Notes under the pieces: model-generated
The model's input: only the letters and a program-made list of their open reading frames with translations
What the model was told of the DNA's origin: nothing
Databases searched by the model: none
In this document: one piece after another, positions 10,790-24,061 of the stretch
Position numbering within the stretch: the first letter of the stretch is position 1
Layout: each line of letters begins with the position of its first letter
Source: Azolla caroliniana
Taxonomy: Eukaryota; Polypodiophyta
Assembly: GCA_043228905.1 (NCBI GenBank)
Contig: JBHGNT010000011.1
Span: 2,604,001 to 2,668,000 of the forward strand
Direction: 5' to 3'
Length of the DNA: 64,000 nucleotides
Made by a program: the position numbers and the translations under genes

Positions 10790-12810
10790 TTTTTCAGCAC
10801 AATGAACCATCGATTGAAGTATGGTACATTGGACGGTTCGAGGATCCCATCTTGATCTTCTCCTTGATTGGCTCAATCAACTTCGAGATGTGAGCTGTCA
10901 ATACTGTGATCGACTTGATGTTCCATGGTACATGCGATACTATGAAAATCACCATTGGCTCCATAATGGTTAGGGTTTATGCACCCTAGCTCGCTTGGCG
11001 AGAAGGCAAAAGCCCTTCCATGGCTTTCGATCATCCTTCTAAAATTTTCTTCCTCCCTAACCAATAAGAACCCACCCCCACCAATCGGGATCTTTCATCG
11101 CGTCTCGTTGGTGAACAAGTGCCCTATGCCTTTTGGGTCCCACAAGCTAGGATCAACCCCTACCCCCTTCATCCGCTCCCAATTGTCATCACGCAATGGG
11201 GTTGCCACATGCTTGACCTTCTTATCCATGGTCTTGTAGTTCTTTTGTATCTTGAGTGTCCTTTCTTCCTTGATCAATTGCCCAAGCTCTTCGATGGTAG
11301 TATTCATGTCAATGGAGTTGACTAGGATAGCCTCATTCTAATTAAGGCCCAAAGAAACCCCTCTCTCCATCTCTTCGAGCGTGTTGTCAAATGAGACCGC
11401 CTGCAGAACACCACTAAGTTATAATGTCATCTTCTTCTAATAGATTACATTGTTTCAAATACTTCTCATGTCTCTTAGCAATAGCCTGATACATACAACT
11501 TAACCTAGTAAATTTACAAGCTCCATTTTCGGAGACCCAAAACTTCTTACTACTATCTCTAATAATATTACAAGTTTGCAAGGGCTTGGGTTGGCTTGGG
11601 CTATTGCGGCCCCATGCCTTAATAGCCCACATTAAAAACCCTCTCGGCTTTCACTGTTGAGGGTGTCTCGGTTCCGCTCATGATTGGGCCTTACGGTGAG
11701 GAACTGCACAGAATGTTTTCCGCCATGGCTCTTAAACCATCCACCGACCCATTGTCAAGCACCTTCATCTCCATACGAGACGCCGTGATGTAAGGCTCCT
11801 CCAAGATGAATGGGTGGGAGGACTTCTCCTCAACAAAGTAGTGTTGGTCTATCTCCATATCTCCTACCTTCATGCATACATTTGGACAAGCCCGATGATA
11901 TCTTCCATCCATTTTTGGTATTGATCAACCATTTCCCCTTCTAACCCCTTCTTGTAGAAATCCATGGACATGAGGTTGATCTCGGATTTATGGTCGATCA
12001 ATGCCACCACGAGTTCCTTAACGTCTCCAATCCGCAATTGTGTTTCCGTGGTCACTCTTGCCCAATGTGGCCTCATGCAGTGACTATACCCATAGCCTTC
12101 CTCGGTGGCCAACTCAATCACCATCACCAGATTACGCTTGCAGATATTGCGCCCTGTTCCGTCGAGAGCCACTTTCTCTTCACAAGGTTAATGATGGTAT
12201 CGTGGAATTCCTTGGCAACACCAAGGACCTCCCATAATACTTTTTCGTTACAATACAAATGATGGTCAATGAATTCCAACTAGCTATCGAGGATCCTCTC
12301 CATCACCTTCTTCAAATTTGACACTTTCTCTATTTCTGAGCAAAGCTTAAAGCTTGGAGGCTTGCCCTTCTCTTTCCCCCTTTCTTTGCGTTTCTAGGCC
12401 AAGATGGCCTCCTCCTTCCTTTGCATCCCTCGGGTCTTGTACTTTCTTGAGGGGCGGACCCCTTCCTCATTCCCAACCCTCTTCTCTTTGACCTTCACCT
12501 TGTAATTTTGGCACACAATTTCTACTAAGCCCATCTTCTCCTCCACCGGGTCGTTCCACCTGGTCACCTCTTGAATGCTGTTCTTAGCTTGGTCCACCTC
12601 TTCTTTCTTGATCTTCACATGTGAGAGGCTCCCAAGGATAGCCGGCCAACACTCTAACTCCTCTTCTCAGCCCCTTGCTTCACTCCCTACTCGGATTCCG
12701 GCCGATGCCCACTCTTCCTCGTCCCCTTATTCTTCCATGATTGCACACCCCTTCTTGGCACTAATGCACCTGATTTTCCCACAGTTGGCGTGCCACATCA
12801 CGACAACATA
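10790..12810 (-). pseudogene. Degenerate Gypsy-B-family relic (gag/protease to RT start)
   Basis: Broken minus-strand frames match the Gypsy-B copy at 57960-60000 block for block: EEKMGLVEIVCQNY (12540 region), ALIDHKSEINLMSMDFYKKG protease (about 11960), GDMEIDQHYFVEE and EEPYITASRMEMK (about 11800), AIKAWGRNS...KFWVSENG (about 11500-11620), and GRAFAFSPSELGCINP (about 11000), ending near the NRWF-type block at 10800. RT proper, integrase and LTRs are missing. It is far more decayed than Gypsy-B and sits between the duplicated flank and the AKR promoter. Confidence 0.8.
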
Positions 12811-12846
12811 AACAAGAATGCGTAAAATACAATTCCATATAACTTA

Positions 12847-12934
12847 CTTCATCTTGATCGAAATCACATTCATTCAATCTTATGCACGTACTTCATCTTG
12901 ATCAAAATCACATTCATTCAATCCTACGAACGTA
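12847..12934. repeat. 44-bp direct tandem repeat upstream of AKR
   Basis: CTTCATCTTGATC(G/A)AAATCACATTC at 12847 recurs at 12891, giving two 44-bp units with a few substitutions, about 350-440 bp upstream of the AKR start codon. No function can be assigned. The rest of 12811-13196 shows no gene. Confidence 0.85.
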
Positions 12935-13196
12935 TTGCATGGGTTTCGATGATCAAGGAGTCACTCAAATTGATGAGAACATGTAATGGGGACAACATTG
13001 GCAGGTGGACAAATTTTGGTTTTAGTATAAATTCCAGATGTTTTTTTGATGGTTCTCTTTTCGTCTTAGACAAACAAAATTGTGTTTGCTTGTGGCCCAA
13101 GTATTAGGGTTAGGGTCAAAGAAGCGTACAGTAACCAAATACTTGCTTATCACTCTTTGATAAGCTGCTGCATTTAATTGAGAAACTGCGCTGGGT

Positions 13197-13206
13197 TATA
13201 TATAAA
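13197..13206 (+). promoter_or_regulatory. TATA box of the AKR gene
   Basis: TATATATAAA lies 78-87 bp upstream of the AKR ATG, which would place transcription start near 13230 and give a 5' leader of about 50 nt. It is the only good TATA match in the right position; assignment is by position and consensus. Confidence 0.6.
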
Positions 13207-13283
13207 TTTGTGAGTTGGGATCGATTGCTCCATACAAATACGAGAGAGGATTGAAAGAGTGATCGTGGACTGTAGCAGCAGCT

Positions 13284-14899
<1,616 letters not shown>

Positions 14900-14989
14900 C
14901 CTGGGACAATGTTCCTTGCACATGGTTCATTTGTACATCTTCGCAAATCATCATTAGCCCATTGCATTAGAACCCAGCATATAGCTCAA

Positions 14990-16459
14990 TAATGGTGAAA
15001 TTTTCCTTTTCCATTAGTTCATCACAATGTTAAACAGGGGACATAATAATACAACACCACTTTGTTGGCTACTTTGTAGAGGAACCATAAGTTTTTGAAT
15101 GTTTCTGTATTATAGAGGGATATTTCAGTATTGTCTTAAAAACTAGGAGCCGATTGGGATGAGAGTCGGCTGAGTGCCAAATAGGCTGAATCCGCTGACA
15201 GCCAATTAACGACCAAGAGTCGATCATTAATAATCGGCTCAGGACTAAAGAGTAATAAGTTATAATTATTTATAACTATATACCTATACATATGTATGAG
15301 GGGGGGTTTGTGGAAATTAAAGACAAACTCAAGGGTCTTTTTAGAGTTTTCCCAACTATAATTTATGCTTCTATTGTTAATTCTTACTTTTGGGTTTGAT
15401 ATATACTCGTAGGGTATAAAATATATCAAATACTACATCCATGGGATTGACCATTCTAATGGAAGATAATTTAGTGTTATATTTCAATCTCTTTCCATTG
15501 ATATATATATATTTTCTTAAATTTAACAAAGGATGTTTCTTTTGTGGAAACTATCAAACTCCACTAAACAATGTTGTAGCTCACTAGTGAAGTTGTTGAA
15601 ATGATTAAATATCATATTGATACAACTATCATGATAAAAGACTTGGATAAATTGAGTCAGGAAGGCCACAAATGTCACAAACATAAACATTTAATGGTGT
15701 GTGTGGCAAATTTGAAGGACTTGTCATGGGCTCTCAAATGATAAAAAGGTCAAATGTTCAAATTATTCTGTGTAATGATTTAGATGCATAAAAAGATATG
15801 AGGAATGAAAAGATATTACTTCATTTTGTAAGAATACATCGTTGTCCAAACAAAAGGTGGGGGTCCAAATCTTACTTTTACGACCAAAAATATCATATGG
15901 AGGCCATGCTGTTAAAACAAACTAGACACATCGAACTAAGTCCTCTGCATAGATATGAATGAACACACAAAGTTACGTAATGGACAAGAAAGCTCCAAAG
16001 TCTTATAAAAGGTCTAGGCTAGTGTTTTTAGATTCTTTTCTTTTCCATTAGTGGGTTGTTTGAGTTTTTCCTTTCTTGGGAATCTTGCAGCTCAAGGATG
16101 GAGGAAATTTAGAGTTGGAAAGTTTACTTTGGAATCGTGAGCTTTTAGAAATCATGAGGGTATGAGTGGTTAGAGGAAATTAATACAATGAGATGTGATC
16201 GAAGTATAAACCTGTGTCTCCTCCTAATCCCCCCCCAAACACCTTATTCGTAACTACGGGTCCCTACAACCACTCGTCATCTTACTTATGCAATCGGGAC
16301 AATTTTTCTTTTTACATTGTCAAAGTAGGAAACTTGATATTGCGTTCAAATTGGTATGCGAACTAAACAACTTGTAATTTACACTGAGTGGCATGAGCGC
16401 ATGACCAGAGTCACATTCACGATTTTTGAAATACAAGTTGTGACAAAAAATTTACAAGT
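14990..16459. repeat. Right copy of the AKR 3'-flank duplication
   Basis: Direct repeat of 9082-10731, starting about 90 bp after the AKR stop codon. A stretch at about 15146-15352 (AGGAGCCGATTGGGATG...TTTCCCAAC) has no counterpart in the left copy and replaces the 370 bp present there; it shows no terminal repeats. The remainder aligns along its length with small indels. No coding region is supported. Confidence 0.8.
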
Positions 16460-16921
16460 TTCTAGTGGAGAGACTCCAATTGAATGCGATGGTGGTTGCT
16501 TGAGAGCACATAAATCGATCAAACAAAGTTGCTCACATGAAGCTCTAGGGTGCATAGGCTTAGATTGGACAAGAGGCAGGCCACTAGCAACCAACCCTCA
16601 ATTTGCGGTTAGTTAATTCTGGCGCATAGGCCTTGCTTGCTACATTTGGTTGAGGCCTCGCTTGCTTCGGAGGGCTAGGCCTCGGCTACCGAATGAGAGA
16701 AGCCTGATCTCAGAGGTTCTGCTATAAGCACCTACAGATCGCGATGAGTAGAAGGGAGGGTTGAACAAAGGCAATGGATGCGGGGGCATCAGACGTCTAT
16801 CTCGTCGACGTGCTTCGGATCCCCGAGCCTCGGTAAATGAAGCCAAACGTAGAAACCAAGCCTAAATTTAACACATATTTAACATTTCCCCACCTTTTTC
16901 TCCTACATACAACACTTAGAG
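16460..16921. other. Unassigned sequence between the duplication and Copia-2
   Basis: No supported gene, RNA or repeat. Short open frames on both strands have no recognisable motif. The last bases (tagag, 16917-16921) are the left target duplication of Copia-2. Confidence 0.5.
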
Positions 16922-17368
16922 TGTTGAGAGATCAAGCTCAACTTAGTTTAGTTAGTTAGTGAATAATGTAACTTCGTAGTTACCTTGATAGAATCTAGTT
17001 AGAAGTGTTGACTATAATGCCTTAAATAGGACCTTGTACTTAAGTGGGATATTCTAGATTCTCCACTCCTAAGTACATTTAATATAGGACTTACACATTA
17101 GTACGTATATTCTACTCACACATGTGCACCTTTGCACATGAGATGTATATATACCTCATTGTGGGTATTTTTGTATTTGATGATGATAATGCTAAGTTAA
17201 TATACTTACTCATCCCCCATCTTGTGTTATTCATAAGTGTATCTCTCTCTCTCTCTCTCTCTCTCTTCCTCTCACACACATACACACATATCACTTAATC
17301 TTCCGCGCTTAACTTCGTCACATAATTAGGTACTAATTAACCTTTAATTACCTACCTAATTCTTAACA
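16922..17368 (+). repeat. Copia-2 5' LTR
   Basis: 447 bp, TGTTGAGAGATC...TTCTTAACA, with a CT microsatellite at about 17239-17266. Followed immediately by TGGTATCAGAGC. Confidence 0.95.
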
Positions 17369-17537
17369 TGGTATCAGAGCGCGTGGTTTAGCATATCCAC
17401 TAAGCCCACCCGACAGTTCGTGATTGTGTGTTCAAAACGCCGACGACAAATTTCGGCCATCCGCTACCATAGTGCCGCTACGTAGCACAAGTACGTGATC
17501 GAAGAAAGAAGAGCCAACAAGGAAGACACAAAACAAT

Positions 17538-18758
17538 ATGAACACACAAATGGGTAGCTCGCTCCCTAGCGAAAAGCTAGACCGGAGCAATTATTCATCT
17601 TGGGAGTACAAGATGACCCAATACCTCGTCGGCCAAGGGTATTGGAGCTACATCAACGACGCACTCGAGAACAAGCCCGACAACACAAACGCCAACTACC
17701 CAACGTGGGAGCAAGGAGCGAGTCGGGTAATGTATTGCTTGGCAACATGTGTCCACGACCATATGCTTAGCCACATTCGAGACGCCAAGACGCCTAAAGA
17801 GGCGTGGGAGAACTTAAAGAAAATGTTCTCCACCAACACGACCGCCCGCAAACTTCAACTCTGACAAGAGTTGAATAACATTCGGCAAAAAGACATGTCC
17901 GTGTTGGACTACACTGCCAAAATCAAGAGTATTTGTAACTCGCTTGGCTCCATCAACATAAACATTGACAAAGACGAGATGGTTCAAATATGCTTGGGCG
18001 GCCTCGCACAACGATTTGATTCACTACGGATGACAATCTTGACGAGAGAAAACCCTCCTTCGTTCTTCGACCTCCAATCGACGTTATTAGTCGAAGAAAA
18101 CCACGTCTGAACCAAAAGCAAGGCACCAGAAGGACAAATGTTCTTCTTGAATTCGGACGGTGGTCGTGGAAGAGGTCGTGGCGGTAGAAGAGGAAGCCAT
18201 CAAGGAACCTTCGAAAGAAGGGGGAGCTTCCAAGCCGAACAAGGTCGGCAAACGAGGCCCGCAACTTGCAATTATTGCGGCAAAATCGGCCACTATGAGG
18301 CGGAGTGTCGGAAGAAAAGAAGCGAGTTGGTGTCAACAAGCCGACAACTCACAAACTACGCCAACAACTCCGAATACGAGGATTCTGGTGGACTATTCGT
18401 AATGCGGCATAGAGCGAACTCTATGACGGCCTCTGATTCCGCAAGCATCTCCAATCCGGAAGACGTGTGGTTTGTAGATTCCGGCGCCTCACATCACATG
18501 ATATTTCACGAAGAGTGGTTTTGTGATTTACGAACACCGGATCGACCCGGCTTCATAGAGACGGGAGATGACACCACGCACCCCATTCGGCACATCGACA
18601 ATGTCCCATTCGGGAAAGAAGGCGAGCAAACTTGCATCAAGAATGTCTTGCACGTGCCCACAATAACAAAGAATTTGGTCTCGGTCAGCCAAATCGTGGA
18701 GCAGGGCATGCAAGTCCGCTTCACCAAAGAAAGATGCTTCATCGAGAAAGGTGGTTGA
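17538..18758 (+). pseudogene. Copia-2 gag, zinc knuckle and protease
   Basis: Gag opens at ATG 17538 (MNTQMGSSLPSEKLDRSNYSSW) and shows the KTPKEAWENLKKMF and LQLRQELNNI-type blocks. TGA codons stand at 17862-17864 (CTC TGA CAA, where relatives have CGA or CGC) and at 18108-18110. After that come a GRGRGG-rich stretch, the CCHC knuckle CNYCGKIGHYEAEC and the protease VWFVDSGASHHM, both intact, then HVPTITKNLVSVSQIVEQ. The frame closes with TGA at 18756-18758. Same gag family as Copia-3, -4 and -5. Confidence 0.9.
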
Positions 18759-18788
18759 GTCATAGCTAGGGGGCGGAGAGAAGGACGA

Positions 18789-20387
18789 ATGTTCATCCTC
18801 GATTCGAACAAGGTGAAGTCGGCAATGTACGCTAAAGGTCTAAAAAACGAGACGAACATCGAGTTGTGGCACAAAAGAATCGGCCACATCAACCTCCAAC
18901 GACTCCAAGCTATGCAATCAAAGGGAGTCGTCATCGGACTTCCGACATTTGAGTTGAAACGAGTCGACCGAGTATGTGAAGCGTGTCAAATCGGCAAACA
19001 ACATCTACTCCCATTCCCGAAGGAGAGCCACACGAGCAAAGGCCTCCTCGACATCATACACTCGGATGTATGGGGACCGGCTCAAATGCCGACCATCAGT
19101 GGATGCCAATTCTACGTCACCTTCATCAATGACTACTCGCGCTACGCGTGGATCTTCCCAATGAAGAAGAAGAGCGAAGTGTTCTCCCACTTCCAAAAGC
19201 TCAAGGGCCAAGTCGAAAAAGAAATCGGTTAGCACATTCGATGCCTATGATCGAATGGAGGCAAGGAGTACTTCTCCGATGAATTCACCTCCTACCTCCA
19301 AAATGAAGGCATTCGGAGAGAATTCTCATGCCGACACACACCCCAACAAAATGGAGTTGCCGAAAGGAAGAATCTGGAAATACTCGAGGTAGCACGCGCC
19401 ATGATGCATGAGAAGCACATGTTGAACTTCTATTGGGCCGAACTGGCATCCACGACCATCCATGTCATGAATCGATGCACCACTAATGGAGTGCATGAGC
19501 TAACTCCCTACGAGCTCCTTGTTGGAAGGAAGCCGATCCTGTCGCACCTCAAGGTGTTCGGAAGCATTGCGAATGTACGCATCCCGAACGAACAACGACA
19601 GAAGCCTGACACGAAGTCGGAGGAATGTATCCTCATAGGATACTCGTCCGAGAAGAAGGCATACAAGTGCTACAACCTGTCGATGCGAGAAATTCGCGTA
19701 AGTCGAGATGTAGACATCGACGAGTACACATCATGGTACGCACCAGAGACCTCTTTGACTCCGACTACGCTCGATGTGGATTATGCTGAACAAGAGGTAG
19801 AAGCCGAGGATCAACTCGCGCATATGAACGAAGAAAGTCCGATTACGACCGAGCTTAGTGGCCCACAAGAATCTCCACGCGACCCAAGCACGTCGCGGCC
19901 AAGTACAAACTTGGACAAAGGCAAAGGTAAGATGCCCGAATACGAAGTCGATCACCCCGACGACAATGATTCGGATGGATTGGCTCCCTCACTAGACAGT
20001 GAGTTCGGTGTACCCATCATGCGTACACCCGGAGTAAAGAAGGCGCTCACATCAACGAGCGAAAAACTTCGACGCTCATCTAGAGCAAAGAACCCCGTCA
20101 CTCGGCATGGCTACAACGAGTACATGGCCCATCATTACACCTTCACGATGAAGGTAGCAGCCGAACAAGAGCCCAAGAGCTCCACCAAAGCGGCTCGTAA
20201 CCCACGATGGGTGGAAGTAGCCGACCTTCGCCCACACACTACAAGCCTTTGTCATCGGCTTGAGGGGGAGGACCTGAGATTGCCACAACGAAGAAAGACA
20301 AAGGTCGGACAGAAGCCACACAGAAGCCGACGTCGAAAGCCGGACAACGCCGAAAACAACGCCGGATGTCGGACGCCTCACACTTGA
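18789..20387 (+). pseudogene. Copia-2 integrase fused to the element's 3' tail
   Basis: In one frame: FILDSNK, the LWHKRIGHINLQRL pre-integrase finger, IHSDVWGPAQ, FINDYSRYAW, NGGKEYFSDEF, TPQQNGVAERKN, FYWAELASTT and the C-terminal LKVFGSI region. Stops interrupt it at 19230-19232 and again about 15 bases later (TGA). After an acidic linker the sequence reaches the first RT block (HHYTFTMKV, NPRWVEV) and then jumps to a basic, Arg/Lys-rich tail that ends next to the purine tract. RT and RNase H are therefore deleted between about 20220 and 20260. Confidence 0.88.
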
Positions 20388-20400
20388 GCTTGAGGGGGCG

Positions 20401-20715
20401 TGTTGAGAGATCAAGCTCAACTTAGTTTAGTTAGTTAGTCAATAATGTAACTTCGTAGTTACCTTGATAGAATCTAGTTAGAAGTGTTGACTATAATGCC
20501 TTAAATAGGACCTTGTACTTAAGTGGGATATTCTAGATTCTCCACTCCTAAGTACATTTAATATAGGACTTACACATTAGTACGTATATTCTACTCACAC
20601 ATGTGCACCTTTGCACATGAGATGTATATATACCTCATTGTGGGTATTTTTGTATTTGATGATGATAATGCTAAGTTAATATACTTACTCATCCCCCATC
20701 TTGTGTTATTCATAA

Positions 20716-20756
<41 letters not shown>

Positions 20757-20855
20757 TCTCACACACATACACACATATCACTTAATCTTCCGCGCTTAAC
20801 TTCGTCACATAATTAGGTACTAATTAACCTTTAATTACCTACCTAATTCTTAACA
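20401..20855 (+). repeat. Copia-2 3' LTR
   Basis: 455 bp, same ends as 16922-17368, one substitution and a longer CT tract at about 20719-20752. Confidence 0.95.
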
Positions 20856-21227
20856 CAGAGAAACTCCTAAAATATCACATATTAGGAGTCCATAACAGAA
20901 CCTTGACTAGTACAGATCGCCAAAGAAATGGAGCCAAAAACTAGGACGACAATTTACTTGTTAAAAGAATATAAAGATGTAATCGCATAGTCTTACAAAG
21001 ATATGAAGGGGTTGGATCCACACTTTTGTTAGCACCAAATTTAGTTGCGTAAAGATGCCAAGCATGTGCAACAATGGTGTTACTAGATGAACCCAAACTA
21101 CGTGGCAAAAGTAAAAGAAGAAATCTAGGATTCATTTGGTCAGTAAAACGGGCCAACTAACTCAATGTTATCGTAGTCATACCGAAAAAGGACGAAAAAA
21201 TTAAGGTATGCATGGGTTAGAGGAAAC
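20856..21227. other. Spacer between Copia-2 and Copia-3
   Basis: No gene or repeat recognised. The first five bases are the right target duplication of Copia-2. Confidence 0.5.
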
Positions 21228-22278
21228 TGTTGAGAATCAAGCTCAACCTAGTTTTGTGTGTGAACACACCCTTGAGAGTGTGCACTCAAAGGTCAAAAGT
21301 CACCACTCTTATCTACACATTAACTATGTGTCATAGAATCATATTCTATGACACATAACTAATGAGTTTTCACATTCCCCATGACCCATGAGCTTCGGTA
21401 GTTAATGAAGAGAGAGAGTGACTATATAAAGCACTCTCCTCCTACTTTGTAATTAGATTGGTTAATCTCCTTTGTAATATACATCGTCTTGAGTATTCTA
21501 TTGTTGTTCAAATCTATCTATCCTGTGTTTCTCTCTTGCTCTTTCTCTCTCTCTCTCTCTCTCATACACACACACTCACAGCACATATCTTTAGTCTATT
21601 CCGCTGCACTAGAATCACCATCGATTCTTTACATGGTATCAGAGTGGTTTGGTAGCTTGATCTCGCCCATCCGCGTGTGACTACATAGCTCGTATTCAAG
21701 AGAGAAGAAGAAGGAAGAAATCTACATTGAACACCATGAATACTCAAATGGGGAGCGCTCTCCCTAGCGAGAAGTTGGACCGAAACAACGTCGCATCTTG
21801 GGAGTACAAGATGCATTAATACCTTGTCGGTCAAGGCTATTGGAGCTACGTCAAAGGAGAACAAGAAAATCGACCCAATCCGAAAGACGCCGACTATGCA
21901 ACATGGGAGCCAACGGCGAGTCGAGTAATGTATTTCTTGTCGACATGTGTTCACGACCACATTCTCGGTTACATTCGAGAAGCCGAGACGCCAAAGGAAG
22001 CGTGGGAAAATCTACAAAAGATTTTCGCCGCCAACACGACCGCGAGGAAGCTTCAACTCCGCCAAGAGTTAAACAACATCCAACAAAGGGATATGTCCAT
22101 CACAAGATACACCTTGAAGATCAAGGAGCTTTGTGATGCAATCGGCTCAATAAGCGTCAATGTGGAGGATGATGAAATGGTGCAAATATGCCTCGGTGGC
22201 CTTGCACCACGATTCGGCGCGATGCAGACCGCCGTACTAGCACGGGAAAATCCACCCTCCTTCGATATTCAATCTATG
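21228..22278 (+). mobile_element. Copia-3, 5' segment: LTR and gag start
   Basis: 5' LTR at 21228-21633 (TGTTGAGAATCAAGC...TCTTTACA) with a CT microsatellite, then TGGTATCAGAGT (21634-21645) as primer site. Gag begins at ATG 21736 (MNTQMGSALPSEKLDRNN), has a stop (TAA) in the YKMHQYL block at about 21817, and reads TRYTLKIKELCDAIGSI and MVQICLGGLAPRF up to 22278, where Copia-4 is inserted. Later segments are at 27988-29149, 47293-47454 and 54488-54569. No 3' LTR is in the window. Confidence 0.9.
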
Positions 22279-22730
22279 TGTTGAGAGACAAGCTCAACAT
22301 CGGCCGGATCGGCTGAAGAAGCCGAGGACCGGATCGGTTGGGACCGATTGGTTAGGCCGAATGTGTAAACCGGTACGCAGACCGGTGCGTAGGTAGGGCC
22401 GGATCGGTGCGTAAACCGGGAGGCCATTAGGAAAGATATTCCGTGAGGAATATATTTGGGAGTTAGTGTAGGAGCTCTTAATGAGCATTGAAGTACTGTC
22501 AGTACTTCAGTCAGTCCTTCTAGGACTTGTATAAAAGCGTTCATTGAACACATATATGTACAGTGTGGTGAATAGAGATTGATGGTTTTTTGAATATAGT
22601 TCTTGTGTTTTCTCTCTCTCACTCTCTTTGTCTCTCCCACGTATATTGCGTAAGCTCAAGCTCTCCATTAAACCTGAGTTTTCTTCCTTCTGTTCGGTCT
22701 TTATACTTGCTTCCGTACGTTACTTTTACA
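22279..22730 (+). repeat. Copia-4 5' LTR
   Basis: 452 bp, TGTTGAGAGACAAGC...TTACTTTTACA, followed by the initiator-Met primer site. Confidence 0.96.
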
Positions 22731-22802
22731 TGGTATCAGAGCGCGAGGGTTGAGAACCTCTCTGCAGCCGACACAGCTTGACGAAGAAGAACAAGAAGAA
22801 CA

Positions 22803-24060
22803 ATGGATAGAGGCATGGCGAGCTCGCTTCCAACAGAGAAGCTCGACAGAACCAACTACGCGTCTTGGTCCTACAAGATGCACCAGTACCTGCTCGGGCA
22901 CGGCTACTGGAGTTATGTCAAAGGAGCTAATGACGCGGCACCCGAATCGACACACAGAGACTTCCCGTCGTGGGAGCAATCGGCGAGCAGGGTATTATAC
23001 TTCTTCGCGTCGTGTGTGGGCGAACAACTATTGAGCTATGTTCGGGATGCAAAGACGCCGAAGGGTGCGTGGGAAAATCTGAAGAAGATTTTCGCCGCGA
23101 GCACCATAGCCAGGAAGCTTCAGCTCCGACAGGAGTTGAGCAACCTGCGACAACACGACTTGTCGGTGGCGGACTATACCTTGAAGATCAAGGATATCTG
23201 CGACTCCCTCGCCTCCATAGGGGTGAACATCGAGGAGAGCGAGATGGTCCACATCTGTCTCGGAGGTTTGGTGTCGAAGTTCGGAGCGTTCTGAACGGGT
23301 GTGTGTACCCGGGAGAATACGCCGTCCTTTTTCGACTTACAGTCAATGCTCCTGGTAGAGGAGAACCAGGCGGGTGTGTCTACAAGCACGCACACCGAAA
23401 GCAGAATGATGTACACGGAGGGAGATAGGCCCCGTGGACGTGGAGGACGAGGCAAGTCGGCGCGCAATGGAGGCGGCCGACGAGATCAGGGAAGAAGGCA
23501 CCGAAGTGATGCCGACAGCAACTCCGGACCCTTTGGAAACAGGGGGAGTCGAAGCGATGAGAACTGGCAAGGGAAGGCCATCGCGGAGTGCTGGTACTAT
23601 GGCAAGAAAGGCCACAAGAAAAGTGAGTGCTGGAAGAAGCGCGCCGATTCGGAGAGAACCGGTTCCGTAAACGGCTCCGGACATACCGGCAAGGGAAATC
23701 GGCAGCGATCGCACTACGCCGAAGACTCCGGGAGAGCCGGAGAAGGGTCTGCCTTCGTGATGAGACACGAAGCAAACTCAATGAAATGGACCACCCCGAG
23801 GTCGGACGAGGTGTGGTACGTAGACTCCGGCGCGTCAAACCACATGACGAGCCATAAGGAGTGGTTCTCGTACCTTGAAAAACCGATACAACTTGGAGTA
23901 GTCGCAACTAGAGACGACACTCCGCATCCGATCGCGAATGTCGGAGAAGTTCCTCTTAGCCATGTCGGGCAGAAAGGGAAACTCATGAACGTGCTGCACG
24001 CTCCGACAATCACGAAGAACTTGGTCTCGGTCGGACAGATCGTCGACCAAGAGACGGGAG
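22803..24060 (+). pseudogene. Copia-4 gag, altered zinc knuckle and protease
   Basis: Opens at ATG 22803 (MDRGMASSLPTEKLDRTNYASW), with the GHGYWSYVKGA and LQLRQELSNL gag blocks. TGA at 23292-23294 follows SKFGAF; the same frame continues from 23301 through FFDLQSMLLVEEN. The zinc knuckle reads CWYYGKKGHKKSEC: the second Cys of CCHC is Tyr (TAT at 23598-23600), a G to A type change that would break zinc binding. The protease VWYVDSGASNHM is intact. The frame is lost near 24050 through loss of about 30 codons after the GQIVDQ block. Confidence 0.92.
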
Positions 24061-24061
24061 G

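Larger units (their letters stand above)
16922..20855 (+). mobile_element. Copia-2: young, internally deleted Copia element
   Basis: Plus-strand Copia with LTRs 16922-17368 and 20401-20855, an initiator-Met primer site directly after the 5' LTR (TGGTATCAGAGC, 17369-17380) and a purine tract CTTGAGGGGGCG before the 3' LTR. Flanks tagag and cagag match in four of five bases. The internal part is only 3.0 kb: RT and RNase H are missing. The LTRs differ by one substitution (17-20 nt region, GTGAATAATG versus GTCAATAATG) and by the length of a CT microsatellite, so transposition was recent although the coding part is defective. Confidence 0.93.

Noticed and set aside
15146-15352. Insertion in the right flank copy as a MITE
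   Set aside because: No terminal inverted repeats or target duplication could be found at its borders.
17239-17266. CT and GA microsatellites as regulatory GAGA elements
   Set aside because: They occur in most LTRs here and vary in length between LTR pairs; no separate function is supported.
23292-23294. Copia-4 gag stop as a programmed readthrough site
   Set aside because: It stands where relatives have Arg, has no stimulatory structure that I can see, and the element has further stops; simple decay is likelier.
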